64,000 nt of DNA, taken from positions 8,122,001-8,186,000 of the forward strand of contig OZ020485.1 in NCBI GenBank assembly GCA_963971405.1, given 5' to 3'. The translations under genes and the position numbers were made by a program. Source of the DNA: Psococerastis gibbosa. Lineage: Eukaryota; Arthropoda; Insecta; Psocodea; Psocidae. Under the pieces are notes generated by a model. That model did not search any database. It was not told the DNA's origin and worked only from the letters and a program-made list of their open reading frames with translations. This document shows positions 24,401 through 31,652 of the stretch, piece after piece. Numbering within the stretch: position 1 is the stretch's first letter; every line of letters begins with the position of its first letter.

Positions 24401-27400
24401 TTTTGAAGTGTAAACTAATATATTAATATAGACGGGGGTATTAGGATTTTTGTGTCACAGAAGTGACATGATTTGATAAAAATTTACCCTAGTTTTGTAT
24501 ATTTAGCTTACGTAAAATTATTTTTATATACTGTAGGAGTTTTGGGTCACGAAAGTGAACAGGCAGCGGCAGCCGTGTGGTGGAGAAAGCTGACATATTG
24601 CGTCGCGCGCGGCCGCAAAATAGATTTTCTTATATTGAGCCAGCGATGGGCTCTTATTTGATAAAAATTGACCCTAGTTTCGTATATTTAGCTTACGTAA
24701 AATTACTTTTATATACTGTGGCCTATGAGCAATCGCAGCTATGTGAAAGCCGACATATTGCGTTGCGCGCGGTCGCAAATAATTGTAAAAAAGTAAATTA
24801 CTATTAACACTAATTCTTGTCCATTCTCTAGTCGGCATTGAGATGCACATATATCGCCTACCGCTCCATGTGAGACCGTAACCGTGTTCAAATTACGTAA
24901 TGTTATGTTCAAGCTGGTTGTAAAAACGTTCTGCGTTGGATCTGTATTCGGCTCATCTGCGTTATAATCAATAAAAGATACAAATGATACAATCAATTAA
25001 TTACAATGTCATTAATGACATTTATTAATACATTACAATCTCAAGTTTTTATATCTTATTGTTTATTATTGTATAATGCAGATTAGCCGAATACAGATTA
25101 ATGGCGAAAAATCTGCATTTGCTAATGTACCTTTGTAGGTATATAATTTTACAGTAGACTATGGATTGTGTTTTCCTGTTTGATAAAATAAAGTATGTTT
25201 AAATTAAATAAAATTCATTCATTATAATGTACCTACCCAAACCAAATCATAATATGCAGTAAACCTGTGGAAAAAAAGACATGTGTGCTAGGACACATGG
25301 TAGAAGTGAAACTTCAACATGGAAAAAAGAATCACAACGGACAAGTGGAAAAACGAATAGCAACAGACAAGTGGAATAATATGCAGTAGGCCTATACAGT
25401 TGTTATCAATAAAAAATAATAAGAAAGAACACTTAACAAAATGAATCTCAACGAGTTTACCCCGACAGAAGAAGACTAAACAACTTAGCCTATACTTACT
25501 GACTTACTTAATTACTTAGATAGGTAAGGATTTTTTCAAATTTAAGCTGCACAAGGGCTGAGCCCTGTAACTTATCGTAACTTTAATGGAAATATAAATT
25601 TATTTTATTGTTCAAAAAAAGACATGTGTGCTAGTACACATGGAAACTTCAACGTGGAAAAACGAATCACAACGGACAAGTGGAAAAACGAACAGCAACA
25701 GACAAGTGGAAAAACGAATCGCAACGGACAAGTGGAAAAACGAATAGCAACAATAATTTTACTTGAAGTTTTAAGGTCAGGTTTTCACATTAGACCAGTA
25801 CATTACAATCAGCCCGTAAAACTTCAAGTAAAAATTTTGTTGCTATTCGTTTTTCCACTTGTCCATTGCGATTCGTTTTTCTACTTGTCTGTTGCTATTC
25901 GTTTTTCCACTTGTCCGTTGTGATTCGTTTTTCCACGTTGAAGTTTCCATGTGTACTAGCACACATGTCTTTTTTTGAACAATAAAATAAATTTATATTT
26001 CCATTAAAGTTACGATAAGTTACAATATGCTGCAGGGCTCAGCCCTTGTGCAGCTTAAATTTGAAAAAATCCTTACCTATCTAAGTAATTAAGTAAGTCA
26101 GTAAGTATAGGCTAAGTTGTTTAGTCTTCTTCTGTCGGGGTAAACTCGTTGAGATTCATTTTGTTAAGTGTTCTTTCTTATTATTTTTTATTGATAACAA
26201 CTGTATACTACTATTAGGGCTCTATATTAGACAGGTATTGTCAACCTCTATTTTGTATCCATTTTAGGTATGGTTTATAAGCAAAGCATTGGGTGTTTAC
26301 CTATTTATTTTTAGAAAATTTATCCTTGTTTATTTATTATTATTTTAAATAAACGTTCTACCAATTAGGGAAATGCTGAATAAAAAAATACTAAAACGTG
26401 TTTTCGTTCTTTTTAATATTTTACTTTCTTATAATACTTACCATATAGGAATTATAGGATACAAAATGGCGGATGACAATACCCGGGTATATAGTGCCTT
26501 ACTACTATGCTACAGTGTATCCTTAGGTGGCTATTCCACTGGGCAATTTTACTTCAAATTTGATTTTGTCATTGACGTTTGTTTTGTTTTAAGGAGACTG
26601 GAGACTATTATGTAGACACTTAACTTATCTATTACTATAAATCAAGTTATAATATGGTAACAGACATCATTAATAAGTCTCTACCATATTATAACTTAAT
26701 TTATAATGGTTAAGTTAAGTATCTACATAATAGTCTCCTTAAAAAAATTAACGTCAGTGACAAAATTTGAAGTAAAATTGCCCAGTGGAATGGACTATTA
26801 TAATATAATTATACTCTAGACACAGCATTCTAGATGCACTGCATGAAAACGTTGGGGGACCATCATAATGCTTACCTTTTACCACCAGGCTAGGTCATGT
26901 TGGCATGGCAACATAAATGACACAAATAAAGTATTATATGGTCTAAGGGCTATTTGAACCTCATGGTTCTCAAGTGTTTCAATTTCAAATTTTCTGATTA
27001 TTCCAAGTTTCTTTTATTAACTATGGTTCATTCTTGTGCGCCTTATAATTGCACTCAGCGGTTCCAAAAAGGAATTAGCTTCCACAGGTAATCAATTCAT
27101 TGCAAAAACTAGCAGTAAGCCTATTATAGTGTAAAATCTATCTGGACGGCAAGTTTTTATTGTTTTTTGTATTGTGTTTTCTCATTTTCTACGTTTATAA
27201 TTAATTATGGTTGCTTCTTCTGCTCCTTATAACGGTACTCAGTGAATCCAAGAAGGAATTATAGAATATTCCACAGGTTATTATGTGCAGCTCATAGACT
27301 TTGTTGCTAGGTAACTCGAGTGTTTTGCCTTTTGCCGAAGCTTGACGTCATTTTATGATGGTCCCTCGGTATTTTTAACATAGTGTGCCTAGACTATGAT

Positions 27401-29750
27401 ATAGTCTAAGAGAGTAACAGTAGTTATTAGGTACTCACGCAGACGTTGGCATGTTAGACAGAACATTGTAGCCCTTAGTTACCAGATCTGTACTGATGGT
27501 AACAGATATGGTGTACTTAGCTTTGTACTGAGGTTCATCGAAGCAAGGGAATGCTCTGCGCGCATCTTGGGCTTCGAATTGTGTTGTCACGAGCCATCTA
27601 AAAATTATTTAATAATCAGCTAAATAATTCAATTATTTTCAGTTTCCACATAGGCATAGCTTTTGGAAGCATAGTGCTTCTTATTGGCATCTCTGGTTTG
27701 CATTAACTTACCAAAGTGAGCAAATCAAATCAATCAAATGTACTGAATTCTATCTCAAAGTACAGGATACAAATCAACAATTCCCAACCCCAAACGTTCC
27801 TATATGAATGTGCTTGGGGAGGGAACATACCATACTAGACTAAATTCAATTCAATAACAATAACATGTGTGCCTCTAATGGATAGCTATACTATTGCAAA
27901 AAAAGAGAAAATTTGTTAATAGAAATAGATAAATAATTAATAAAAAGATTGCATGATATATTAGCTAATATTTGGATTTGAGTGTTTTGTTTAGAATCGG
28001 AAGAGGAACATTGCTGCTTTGTATTGTGAACTGATCAATGTGCATACTGCAGCTGCGGTATGTCTGATAATCTCAACCGCCGGGTCTACTTGATAGGGGC
28101 TGCTGCCAAAAACTTCACAGAATGTGCGAATACTAGCAGGTCCGATAGATGTTGGCCGGGTCTACATGATAGGGGCTGCTGCCAAAAACTTCTCAGAATG
28201 TGCGAATACTAGCAGGTCCAATAGATGTTGGCAAGTTTGTGAGACAATGGTTAGGTGGCTACACTATGGGGACGAATGAGATCCGGACTACAGTAAGGCA
28301 AAAAAAGAGGTCATTTCAGGGAATACTACAACAGATACCTCAACTAGAAGAAGGTATAATCTCTGGTTAGAAAAACGATGCGAAATAAAATATTTCTAAA
28401 TAAAAAACATGAGAAATGGGCAATAGACACAGGGGAAGGGGAGTCGCTTTTAATACAATTTTTCTTGGCTTGCTTTTGGCGCCAATTATTATGCCGATGA
28501 GTTCCATGTATACATGCATACATGCATTTCAAAAACCAATGTGAAAATTGATCTTACCAAAAGCGTCTTCTACGCAAGTTCGTAATTAAATAATAATTTC
28601 AAAAATGAATGGTACTGTAAATATAAGGTAGAAGTTCAATTATACGGTACCTATCCTCTTCGCCCTCTCTGTAAGAACTGCGGTAAAAGCCATGCATGTC
28701 ATCGCTGTGCCATCCTTCGAACTCAATCATTAATTTGTAATCCTTAGCGGGGATATTAGCATTAGCTGTGTCTTTTTTCTTAAGGGTAAGCTTGTAAGTC
28801 TCCTTATTGTAATCGCTCCAATCCAATTCTGAAAATAAATAGGAGAAATGATGCGGTCAAAAACAGGAGAAATTATGTGGTGAAAATAAACAGGAGAAAT
28901 AATGCGGTGAAAATGTCGTTAATTTTAAAATTTCTCTCGGCTTGACTTTCTCTCCCACATTATGTACACTAGCGGTTTATTAAATGTTAGCCTAATTCCA
29001 ACAAAGCCATGCCGTCAACACTATTACGGTATGATAGCTGCATCGCAATCGGCAATATTAATGGTATCACCCAAGTCTTCTCTTAATGGGTTAGAGACGC
29101 AGAAGAACATTTAAACACAATATTGAATGACCCAAATCGATAGCTCCAGAGCACAAAAATATATATATTACTGAACCTCTGGCAAATTGGAAAATTCTAC
29201 GCCTTTGCGTAGAACGTGTTGTGCGAAAAAAGTACTTTCCACTTGGAATTACGTTATTCTGGGTAAATTACCAAACGAATCTGCCCATTATCAGGTTTAA
29301 TTTGTATTACCTAGATACCTACTCCATCTGACTTGATTGATTTACCTTAAATGGTACGATAATATGTTGCCACATAAGTTTTATTTTATTATTTATTTAT
29401 TCATAAGCTTACCAATCTCAGTAGTATCGTCCATTAGCGTAGCCTTTGAAATAACGATTGTATCGTGGCTGTGCAATGTTATGGTGGCGGTATCTTTGGG
29501 CACTTTGATGCTTATGGTGTTAACTCCTTGGTATTTGAAACTGTTGGAATCATCTGCTTTGAAGTTTTCTATATGCGTGATAAGATCGAGTTTGTACGCA
29601 GAAGGTATTGCATCGCCTGGCAGCAGAAATTTGGCAGCATCATTTTCATCCACTTGCGGCCGCGCAACTGGCAGGTTTTTCGTTGGTAGAGGCTTGGAGC
29701 AGAGAGCCCCAGCGACTAATGCTAGGAATAATATTAACTTTGGCCACATT
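12274..29750 (-). CDS. Aminopeptidase N (M1 zinc metallopeptidase), complete gene, 16 coding exons
   Basis: Joining 16 exons at GT-AG sites with consistent phases gives 2880 nt, 959 residues plus stop, the usual length of arthropod aminopeptidase N. It removes neutral N-terminal residues from peptides at the cell surface. Order: signal peptide [18 protein letters not shown]-terminal beta domain (to ~280); catalytic domain with GAMEN 325-329, zinc site HEFGH 361-365 plus E384 (HExxH-x18-E) and transition-state Tyr454; ERAP1_C-like helical domain with C734, C741, C766 and C802. These Cys spacings (7 and 36) equal those of the two disulfides known in mammalian APN. The C-terminus ends in ~17 hydrophobic residues after WLQANSATS with no tail, i.e. 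a GPI signal. All catalytic residues are intact, so activity is expected. The gene converges on the ACE-like gene. No AATAAA was seen within ~230 nt after the stop. Confidence 0.97.
12566..12757 (+). repeat. SINE2 copy (A-box-like head), in APN intron 15
   Basis: Head TCGATGGCCAGGTGGTAACG matches a Pol III A box (TGGCnnAGTGG-like). Then CGATCGGAGACGTGTCGTA, GAAGAGGTCAATCGGATACA and an A-rich tail. Other copies (all - strand): 13960-14152, 22840-23015, 33250-33412, 51530-51690 and 60230-60412. Confidence 0.75.
12882..13125. mobile_element. TTAA-type palindromic MITE, partial copy 3
   Basis: CTTAAGAGAATATGGTACGT, GCACCCCAGAATCCGTTATT and CAAAGCAACATATTATT follow the order of the 4821 element. 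The right end is lost after TTCCACAACTTAAATG. Confidence 0.55.
13255..13560 (+). repeat. SINE3 copy (tRNA-related), full-length
   Basis: AACTTGGTAGCGTGCTAATG (A-box-like), TATCGAGTCCTGGTCACCTC (B-box-like), GAGTGGTTCGGAATGCACGA, AGGAGTCTGCCTTTTGGGTG and the end CCGCCAGACTGACAGGG. Copies: 15080-15290 (partial) and 62515-62795 (- strand). Confidence 0.7.
13960..14152 (-). repeat. SINE2 copy, in APN intron 15
   Basis: Reverse-orientation SINE2: AATGTATCCGATTAACCTCT, GACTCCGACCGCAAGG and CGCTACCACCTTGCCATCGA, with an A/T-rich tail on the left. Confidence 0.75.
14200..14281 (-). CDS. APN coding exon 15
   Basis: TTTTCAG acceptor and GTGAGT donor. Encodes residues ~859-886, including [19 protein letters not shown]. 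Ends in phase 0. Confidence 0.93.
14583..14640 (-). repeat. Retroelement tail (GGGCGAATTTCGGGCC type)
   Basis: Same block as 9238-9300, ending about 28 bp before the donor side of APN exon 14; intronic. Confidence 0.55.
14668..14811 (-). CDS. APN coding exon 14
   Basis: TTTTTCAG acceptor and GTACAG donor. Encodes residues ~811-858: [20 protein letters not shown], then [13 protein letters not shown], typical of the C-terminal helical repeat domain. Confidence 0.95.
14843..15462. mobile_element. hAT-like element, CAGGGCCGTGCCGT ends, in APN intron 13
   Basis: 620 bp with inverted ends CAGGGCCGTGCCGT and ACGGCACGGCCCTG. Flanks ATTGTACA and ATTGTATA match at 7 of 8. It carries a partial SINE3 (~15080-15290). 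No transposase. Confidence 0.85.
15679..15846 (-). CDS. APN coding exon 13
   Basis: TTTCAG acceptor and GTAAGT donor. Encodes residues 755-810, including [17 protein letters not shown] and SVLGCT. Cys766 and Cys802 form the second conserved pair (36 apart, as in mammalian APN). Confidence 0.96.
15847..16851. other. APN intron 12, weak inverted repeat only
   Basis: No coding sequence. Around 16575-16745 imperfect arms CAATAATAATGACATTACCT and TAATGTCATTATTATCG suggest a degraded palindromic MITE. Confidence 0.45.
16852..17027 (-). CDS. APN coding exon 12
   Basis: AAACAG acceptor and GTAAGT donor. Encodes residues 697-754: [16 protein letters not shown], then [16 protein letters not shown] with Cys734 and Cys741, the first conserved disulfide pair. 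Confidence 0.96.
17339..17592. mobile_element. hAT-like MITE, CAGTGGTCCCCAGCC ends, in APN intron 11
   Basis: Inverted ends CAGTGGTCCCCAGCC and GGTTGGGGACCACTG, a widespread hAT terminus. Flanks ATCTACAT and GTCTAGAT match at 6 of 8. No ORF. Confidence 0.85.
17646..17905 (-). mobile_element. GC-rich LINE-like 5' region abutting a 28S rRNA R2-site footprint
   Basis: On the - strand, GGGAGTAACTATGACTCTCT at about 17902-17921 matches the 28S rRNA sequence just upstream of the R2 retrotransposon target (recalled, not searched). Immediately after it comes a GC-rich stretch: AAACCCTCGGGGATTGCAGG, an open frame 17876-17646 beginning [17 protein letters not shown], and a stop. The composition is strongly unlike the AT-rich intron around it. 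My reading is a 5' fragment of a site-specific LINE (R2-like) with a piece of its ribosomal target carried along. No RT domain is present here, so the family is uncertain. Confidence 0.45.
18166..18446 (-). CDS. APN coding exon 11
   Basis: CTTCTAG acceptor and GTAAAC donor. Encodes residues 603-696: [50 protein letters not shown] and [15 protein letters not shown]. This is the start of the C-terminal helical domain ([11 protein letters not shown] is highly conserved in M1). Confidence 0.97.
18794..18977 (-). CDS. APN coding exon 10
   Basis: TTTTTAG acceptor and GTACGG donor. Encodes residues 542-602: [20 protein letters not shown] and then [11 protein letters not shown]. This is the beta-sandwich domain; the W.(V/I)P(I/L)(T/S)Y motif is typical. 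Confidence 0.96.
19365..19536 (-). CDS. APN coding exon 9
   Basis: TTTCGCAG acceptor and GTAGCC donor. Encodes residues 484-541: [15 protein letters not shown] and [18 protein letters not shown], matching the W..Q.GYPV region of M1 enzymes. Confidence 0.96.
19693..19774 (-). CDS. APN coding exon 8
   Basis: TGTTACAG acceptor and GTAAGT donor. Encodes residues 457-483: [16 protein letters not shown], then GLTDYLNK, equivalent to the SVLRML.......F..GL..YL motif of M1 enzymes. Confidence 0.96.
20403..20580 (-). CDS. APN coding exon 7 (catalytic Tyr)
   Basis: TGTCCAG acceptor and GTACCA donor. Encodes residues 398-456, including [20 protein letters not shown] and [10 protein letters not shown]. 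Tyr454 in VAYSKG is the expected transition-state-stabilising Tyr. Confidence 0.96.
20836..21090. mobile_element. Palindromic MITE in APN intron 6
   Basis: Inverted arms of ~100 bp: TGAGTCGTCTAGTATCAAAG, TAATTTTTGACCAATTTTTC and CTGTAAATACAG at the left, with complements at the right. The centre is TACTGTAT-rich. No ORF. Confidence 0.75.
21115..21320 (+). repeat. SINE1 (tRNA-derived) copy in APN intron 6
   Basis: GTTTTCACCCGAAAGGTTGT, GGTTCAAGTCCCACACTTGC, GCTTCGGAGGGTATGTAAAG, AACTCTGCTAGGTTGGCTTA and a TTTATTTATTTATT tail. Confidence 0.85.
21587..21770 (-). CDS. APN coding exon 6 (zinc site)
   Basis: TTATTTCAG acceptor and GTAAGA donor. Encodes residues 336-397 with [15 protein letters not shown] and [15 protein letters not shown]. 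His361, His365 and Glu384 are the predicted zinc ligands and Glu362 the general base. All are intact. Confidence 0.98.
22098..22355. mobile_element. hAT-like MITE, CAGGGCCGGATTAA ends, in APN intron 5
   Basis: Ends CAGGGCCGGATTAACCCATG and ATTAATCCGGCACTA. Flanks TATCGAAC and CATCGAAC match at 7 of 8. A relative is nested at 53338-53544. Confidence 0.85.
22473..22749. mobile_element. Palindromic MITE, AAGGAGACTATT interior type, copy 1
   Basis: Left terminus GGCGGCTTGTCCACCGG and interior TTTTAAGGAGACTATTGTG with a complementary right arm CATAATAGTCTCCTTAAAA. The right end stops at GCCGGTGGAATAG without the GCCGCC terminus. Copies: 26528-26790 and 39986-40230. Confidence 0.75.
22840..23015 (-). 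repeat. SINE2 copy in APN intron 5
   Basis: AATGTATCCGATTGACCTCT, TGAGTTACGACACGTCTCCG and GCTACCACCTTGCCATCGAA, followed by an extra GTCGAAGTCG. Confidence 0.75.
23054..23221 (-). CDS. APN coding exon 5 (GAMEN)
   Basis: GTTAACAG acceptor and GTAAGA donor. Encodes residues 280-335: [20 protein letters not shown], then [20 protein letters not shown] (325-329) binds the substrate amino terminus, making this an exopeptidase. Confidence 0.98.
23885..24049 (-). CDS. APN coding exon 4
   Basis: TTTACAG acceptor and GTATGA donor. Encodes residues 225-279: [20 protein letters not shown], then YITWGRE. The F....MSSYL.AF.V pattern is typical of the end of the M1 N-terminal domain. Confidence 0.97.
24474..24780 (+). 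repeat. Imperfect tandem duplication (~185-bp unit)
   Basis: Two units each contain TTGATAAAAAT-TACCCTAGTT, TATATTTAGCTTACGTAAAA, TTATATACTGT and a GACATATTGCGT..GCGCGGTCGCAAA end. The CpG-rich GCGCGCGG motif stands out in this AT-rich intron. Non-coding. Confidence 0.75.
24815..24980 (-). other. Unassigned open frame in APN intron 3, possible exon
   Basis: The - strand is open for over 80 codons and includes [20 protein letters not shown] and [14 protein letters not shown]. It is preceded by TATAACGCAG, a passable acceptor. No good donor follows. It does not fit between APN exons 3 and 4, which join cleanly without it. It could be a relic of another gene or a transposon. I do not recognise it. 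Confidence 0.2.
25262..25380 (+). repeat. Detached partial copy of the palindrome arm
   Basis: AAAAAAAGACATGTGTGCTA, CTTCAAC, then two 26-bp iterons. It is the same order as 25614-25700 in the palindrome and is bounded by ATAATATGCAGTA on both sides (25251 and 25377). Confidence 0.7.
25393..26207. repeat. 815-bp near-perfect palindrome with 26-bp iterons
   Basis: Left arm 25393-25773 and right arm 25817-26207 are reverse complements with few changes; the loop is 43 bp. Each arm holds four tandem 26-bp units (left: starts 25655, 25681, 25707, 25733) of the form TGGAAAAACGAATCACAACG plus GACAAG, with 1-3 changes between units. Outer parts include GCTGCACAAGGGCTGAGCCC and CCCCGACAGAAGAAGACTAA. 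No ORF. It could be a foldback transposon. Confidence 0.9.
26215..26500. mobile_element. hAT-like MITE, TAGGGCTCTATATTAGAC family, copy 2
   Basis: Same ends as 5880-6175. Perfect 8-bp duplication ACTACTAT at 26207-26214 and 26501-26508. Inserted directly at the right edge of the palindrome. Confidence 0.85.
26528..26790. mobile_element. Palindromic MITE, AAGGAGACTATT interior type, copy 2
   Basis: GGTGGCTATTCCACTGGGCA at the left and CCCAGTGGAATGGAC at the right, with arms TTTTAAGGAGACT and ACATAATAGTCTCCTTAAAA. Confidence 0.75.
27023..27087 (+). pseudogene. THAP-domain first-exon-like ORF
   Basis: ATG at 27023 opens [15 protein letters not shown], then KGISFHR, and stops at a clean AG|GTAATC donor. 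Met-x3-Cys-x4-Cys and an SFHR end at an intron boundary are the hallmark of THAP first exons. The Cys/His part of a second exon is not seen downstream, so it is probably a fragment. Confidence 0.6.
27207..27276 (+). pseudogene. Decayed duplicate of the THAP first exon
   Basis: [12 protein letters not shown] then a TGA. Both Cys codons are replaced (Ser, Gly) but the CCACAG|GT donor is kept. Flanks match the 27023 copy (TTTTCT.ATT and TTAACTATGGTT-like), so the unit was tandemly duplicated at about 184-bp spacing. Confidence 0.55.
27439..27597 (-). CDS. APN coding exon 3
   Basis: TTTTTAG acceptor and GTGAGT donor. Encodes residues 172-224: [20 protein letters not shown] and [27 protein letters not shown] is diagnostic for M1 aminopeptidases. 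Confidence 0.98.
28080..28229 (+). repeat. Tandem duplication, two 76-bp units, in APN intron 2
   Basis: CCGGGTCTAC..GATAGGGGCT and CAGAATGTGCGAATACTAGC repeat at 28080 and 28156 with about three differences. Function unknown. Confidence 0.85.
28651..28828 (-). CDS. APN coding exon 2
   Basis: TTTTCAG acceptor and GTACCG donor. Encodes residues 113-171: [18 protein letters not shown] and [20 protein letters not shown], the N-terminal beta domain with the GFYRSSY motif of M1 enzymes. Confidence 0.97.
29413..29750 (-). CDS. APN coding exon 1 (signal peptide and N-domain start)
   Basis: Start ATG at 29747-29749 immediately follows an intron acceptor (GATTTCAG), so an untranslated exon must lie upstream. 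Encodes the signal peptide [17 protein letters not shown], then [24 protein letters not shown].......F is the usual mature N-terminus. The donor is GTAAGC. Confidence 0.96.
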
Positions 29751-29864
29751 CTGAAATCAAATAACTACATGATTAATGACTTTTCTTCAATTGAATTGCT
29801 AAGCCAATCTAACAGAGTTAGGGCCATAAAGCCATGTTCGGTGTACACATTTTATCTAAATTAT

Positions 29865-30100
29865 ATTGCAGGATTATATGGTATGTATAACACTGGCATT
29901 TAATTAACTCTAGTTGAAGATGTAGCCTCTTTGTTATAACCGAACTTAGGGGATATGGAAAAAAATTAACTTGGCGGGATTCGAACCCACTTGTAGAAGC
30001 TTGTGGTTAAGGGGGTAAAACAACGCCCCAGTTAGGCGTAGATCGTAGGTTCGAATCCCACCAAGTCCAGTTTTTCTATATCCTCGATATGTTGATTAGG
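29865..30100. mobile_element. Hairpin element with embedded tRNA-Thr-like gene, copy 1
   Basis: Left half has GGCGGGATTCGAACCC (an inverted T-arm); right half has a direct tRNA-like module ending GGTTCGAATCCCACCAAGTCC. The anticodon arm ACGCC-CCAGTTA-GGCGT is fully paired, but U33 is C. Outer parts TTATATGGTATGTATAACAC and TATATCCTC match the 45660-45925 copy. The T-stem has one mismatch. Probably inactive as a tRNA. Confidence 0.7.
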
Positions 30101-30239
30101 ATGTTATCTAAGGTTAATTTAATGGCCTGATTTTTTTTTTAAGACTCCTATTATAATAAGGATGATATTTAAGTTTTACTGGATCACATTAATAATAATG
30201 TTAAATTGATTAACCTAAAATAAAACTGCAAAGTAAAAG

Positions 30240-30485
30240 TGCATAGTAGTTGCAGGCTACTTGGGGGGGGGGGGGGGGGTCGCAGGTGGCGGATAGCGAA
30301 AAGGCCACAAGATATGGTGTCTGCGAATATTACAACGAATAAGCGGTCCTCGACTAAGCAGCGGCAGGAGGGTATGGTGGCAAGTCAGGTGGTGAAGGCT
30401 TGTCCAGAGAAGCCACAATAGGATGACTATGTGACGTGGGCGAATAGTTGCTACCACTAAATTAGCAATCCTACTAGGACACTCT
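30240..30485 (+). pseudogene. LINE 3' coding fragment with G-run
   Basis: After a 17-G tract come GGTCCTCGACTAAGCAGCGG, GGTGGCAAGTCAGGTGGTGA and GACGTGGGCGAATAGTTGC. The same order, reversed, is at 56540-56760, where the frame reads DQAAAKSEDEVACLVVQ. It is a decayed LINE end. Confidence 0.5.
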
Positions 30486-30539
30486 TATGTCGGAGGAACT
30501 CAATGAAGAGTCAACGGCTTAGGGATGCAGAAGGTAACT

Positions 30540-30710
30540 GGAGACCACTGCATTGCAATTCCCTAGTACAGTCATCATGACTAAGTACATTCGATACTTT
30601 ACCCACTTGACTTCCTTTTGGGGAGTCCGAAGTACGGTATCTACGTGTCTATGATTGCCATGATTATCACCAATCTTCGACAGAAGCGGGATTTAAAAAG
30701 AAGAAGATGT
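30540..30710 (+). repeat. Interspersed repeat (paralogue at 56080-56300)
   Basis: GACCACTGCATTGCAATTCC, TACATTCGATACTTTACCCA, CTTGACTTCCTTTTGG and TCCGAAGTACGGTATCTACG recur in reverse order and orientation at 56080-56300. Non-coding. Confidence 0.6.
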
Positions 30711-31161
30711 TAAAAATAAATAAATACAAGGTGAAATCCGTATTCTAGGACGTGTATCTGCTGTTAGCCTAAATGTTTTTCCCACGCCGAAATTTTAGTT
30801 TATAATTAGTTTAAAATGCCTACTACTGGCATACTGGAGACATAAGTTTGGGTTTTACATCACATGATTTATTTCCATAGGTACTCATTCTTTATCAGTA
30901 CTATTGTCGTTACTAATGCAAAAAGAACGGGCACCTACTTAAGTGTCTTGAGACTTTAAGTTATATTATCAGATAATGACTTGAAATATTTCAACAAATA
31001 AGCTTATCATTTGAATTGATGGTAGACCATGAACAAACAGACGGTCGGTCACATGCTTTCTCATCAATTGTTATCAGTAGATAGATCTCCTTGCAAAATA
31101 AGAGTGGAAATTGCCCTTTAGGTTGTAATCATAAACAGCCTTCACGTAAAATGCTACTTTA

Positions 31162-31556
31162 GGCGGGGATTCCACCGACCGGCTAGGGCTAAATACAAAA
31201 ACGGTGACGTGGTAGCAGACATTCAAGACTTAGGTGGCGTTTCCACCGACCTCGCATTGCAGAATGCAAATGACATTGACGGAAATTAGAATTTTTCTTT
31301 TTATAGAAATCTATTAAAATGTTAGTACTTAACATATCCCATGACGCCATTTTTTAATTTTAGTTTGTTTGTTTGTGATTTTACTGTATGATCATTGATC
31401 AATTTTAACTATGGCATAGAGGAAAACAAACATTTCCGTCAATGTCATTTGCATTCTGTAATGCGAGGTCGGTGGAAACCTCGCCTAAGTCTTGAATGTC
31501 TGCTACCACGTCACCGTTTTTGTATTTAGTCCTAGCCGGTCGGTGGAATCCCCGCC
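31162..31556. mobile_element. Palindromic MITE, GGCGGGG..CCCCGCC superfamily, copy B (intact)
   Basis: Terminus GGCGGGGATTCCACCGACCG and complement, arms of ~120 bp, TTA on both sides. The best-preserved copy of the group with 4124 and 61354. Confidence 0.9.
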
Positions 31557-31652
31557 TTATTGAAGATAGCTGAAAAACTTTAGAAATAGTCAAATAGGCA
31601 TGACTGACGAAAATAACAGGAATCCAGCCATTGCAACAAGAATCTGTAACAG

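Larger units (their letters stand above)
26815..27410 (+). mobile_element. THAP-containing DNA transposon remnant in APN intron 3
   Basis: Imperfect inverted ends: CTCTAGACACAG...GGGGGACCATCATAATG at the left and CATTTTATGATGGTCCCTCG...GTGCCTAGACTATG at the right. Between them are two tandem THAP-first-exon-like ORFs (27023-27087 and 27207-27276). THAP is the DNA-binding domain of P-element-type transposases and their relatives. No catalytic part is present. The termini are degraded. Confidence 0.5.

Noticed and set aside
29337..29903. 188-codon + frame, the longest on the + strand
   Set aside because: Antisense shadow of APN coding exon 1 (29413-29750); the - frame has the signal peptide and M1 motifs.
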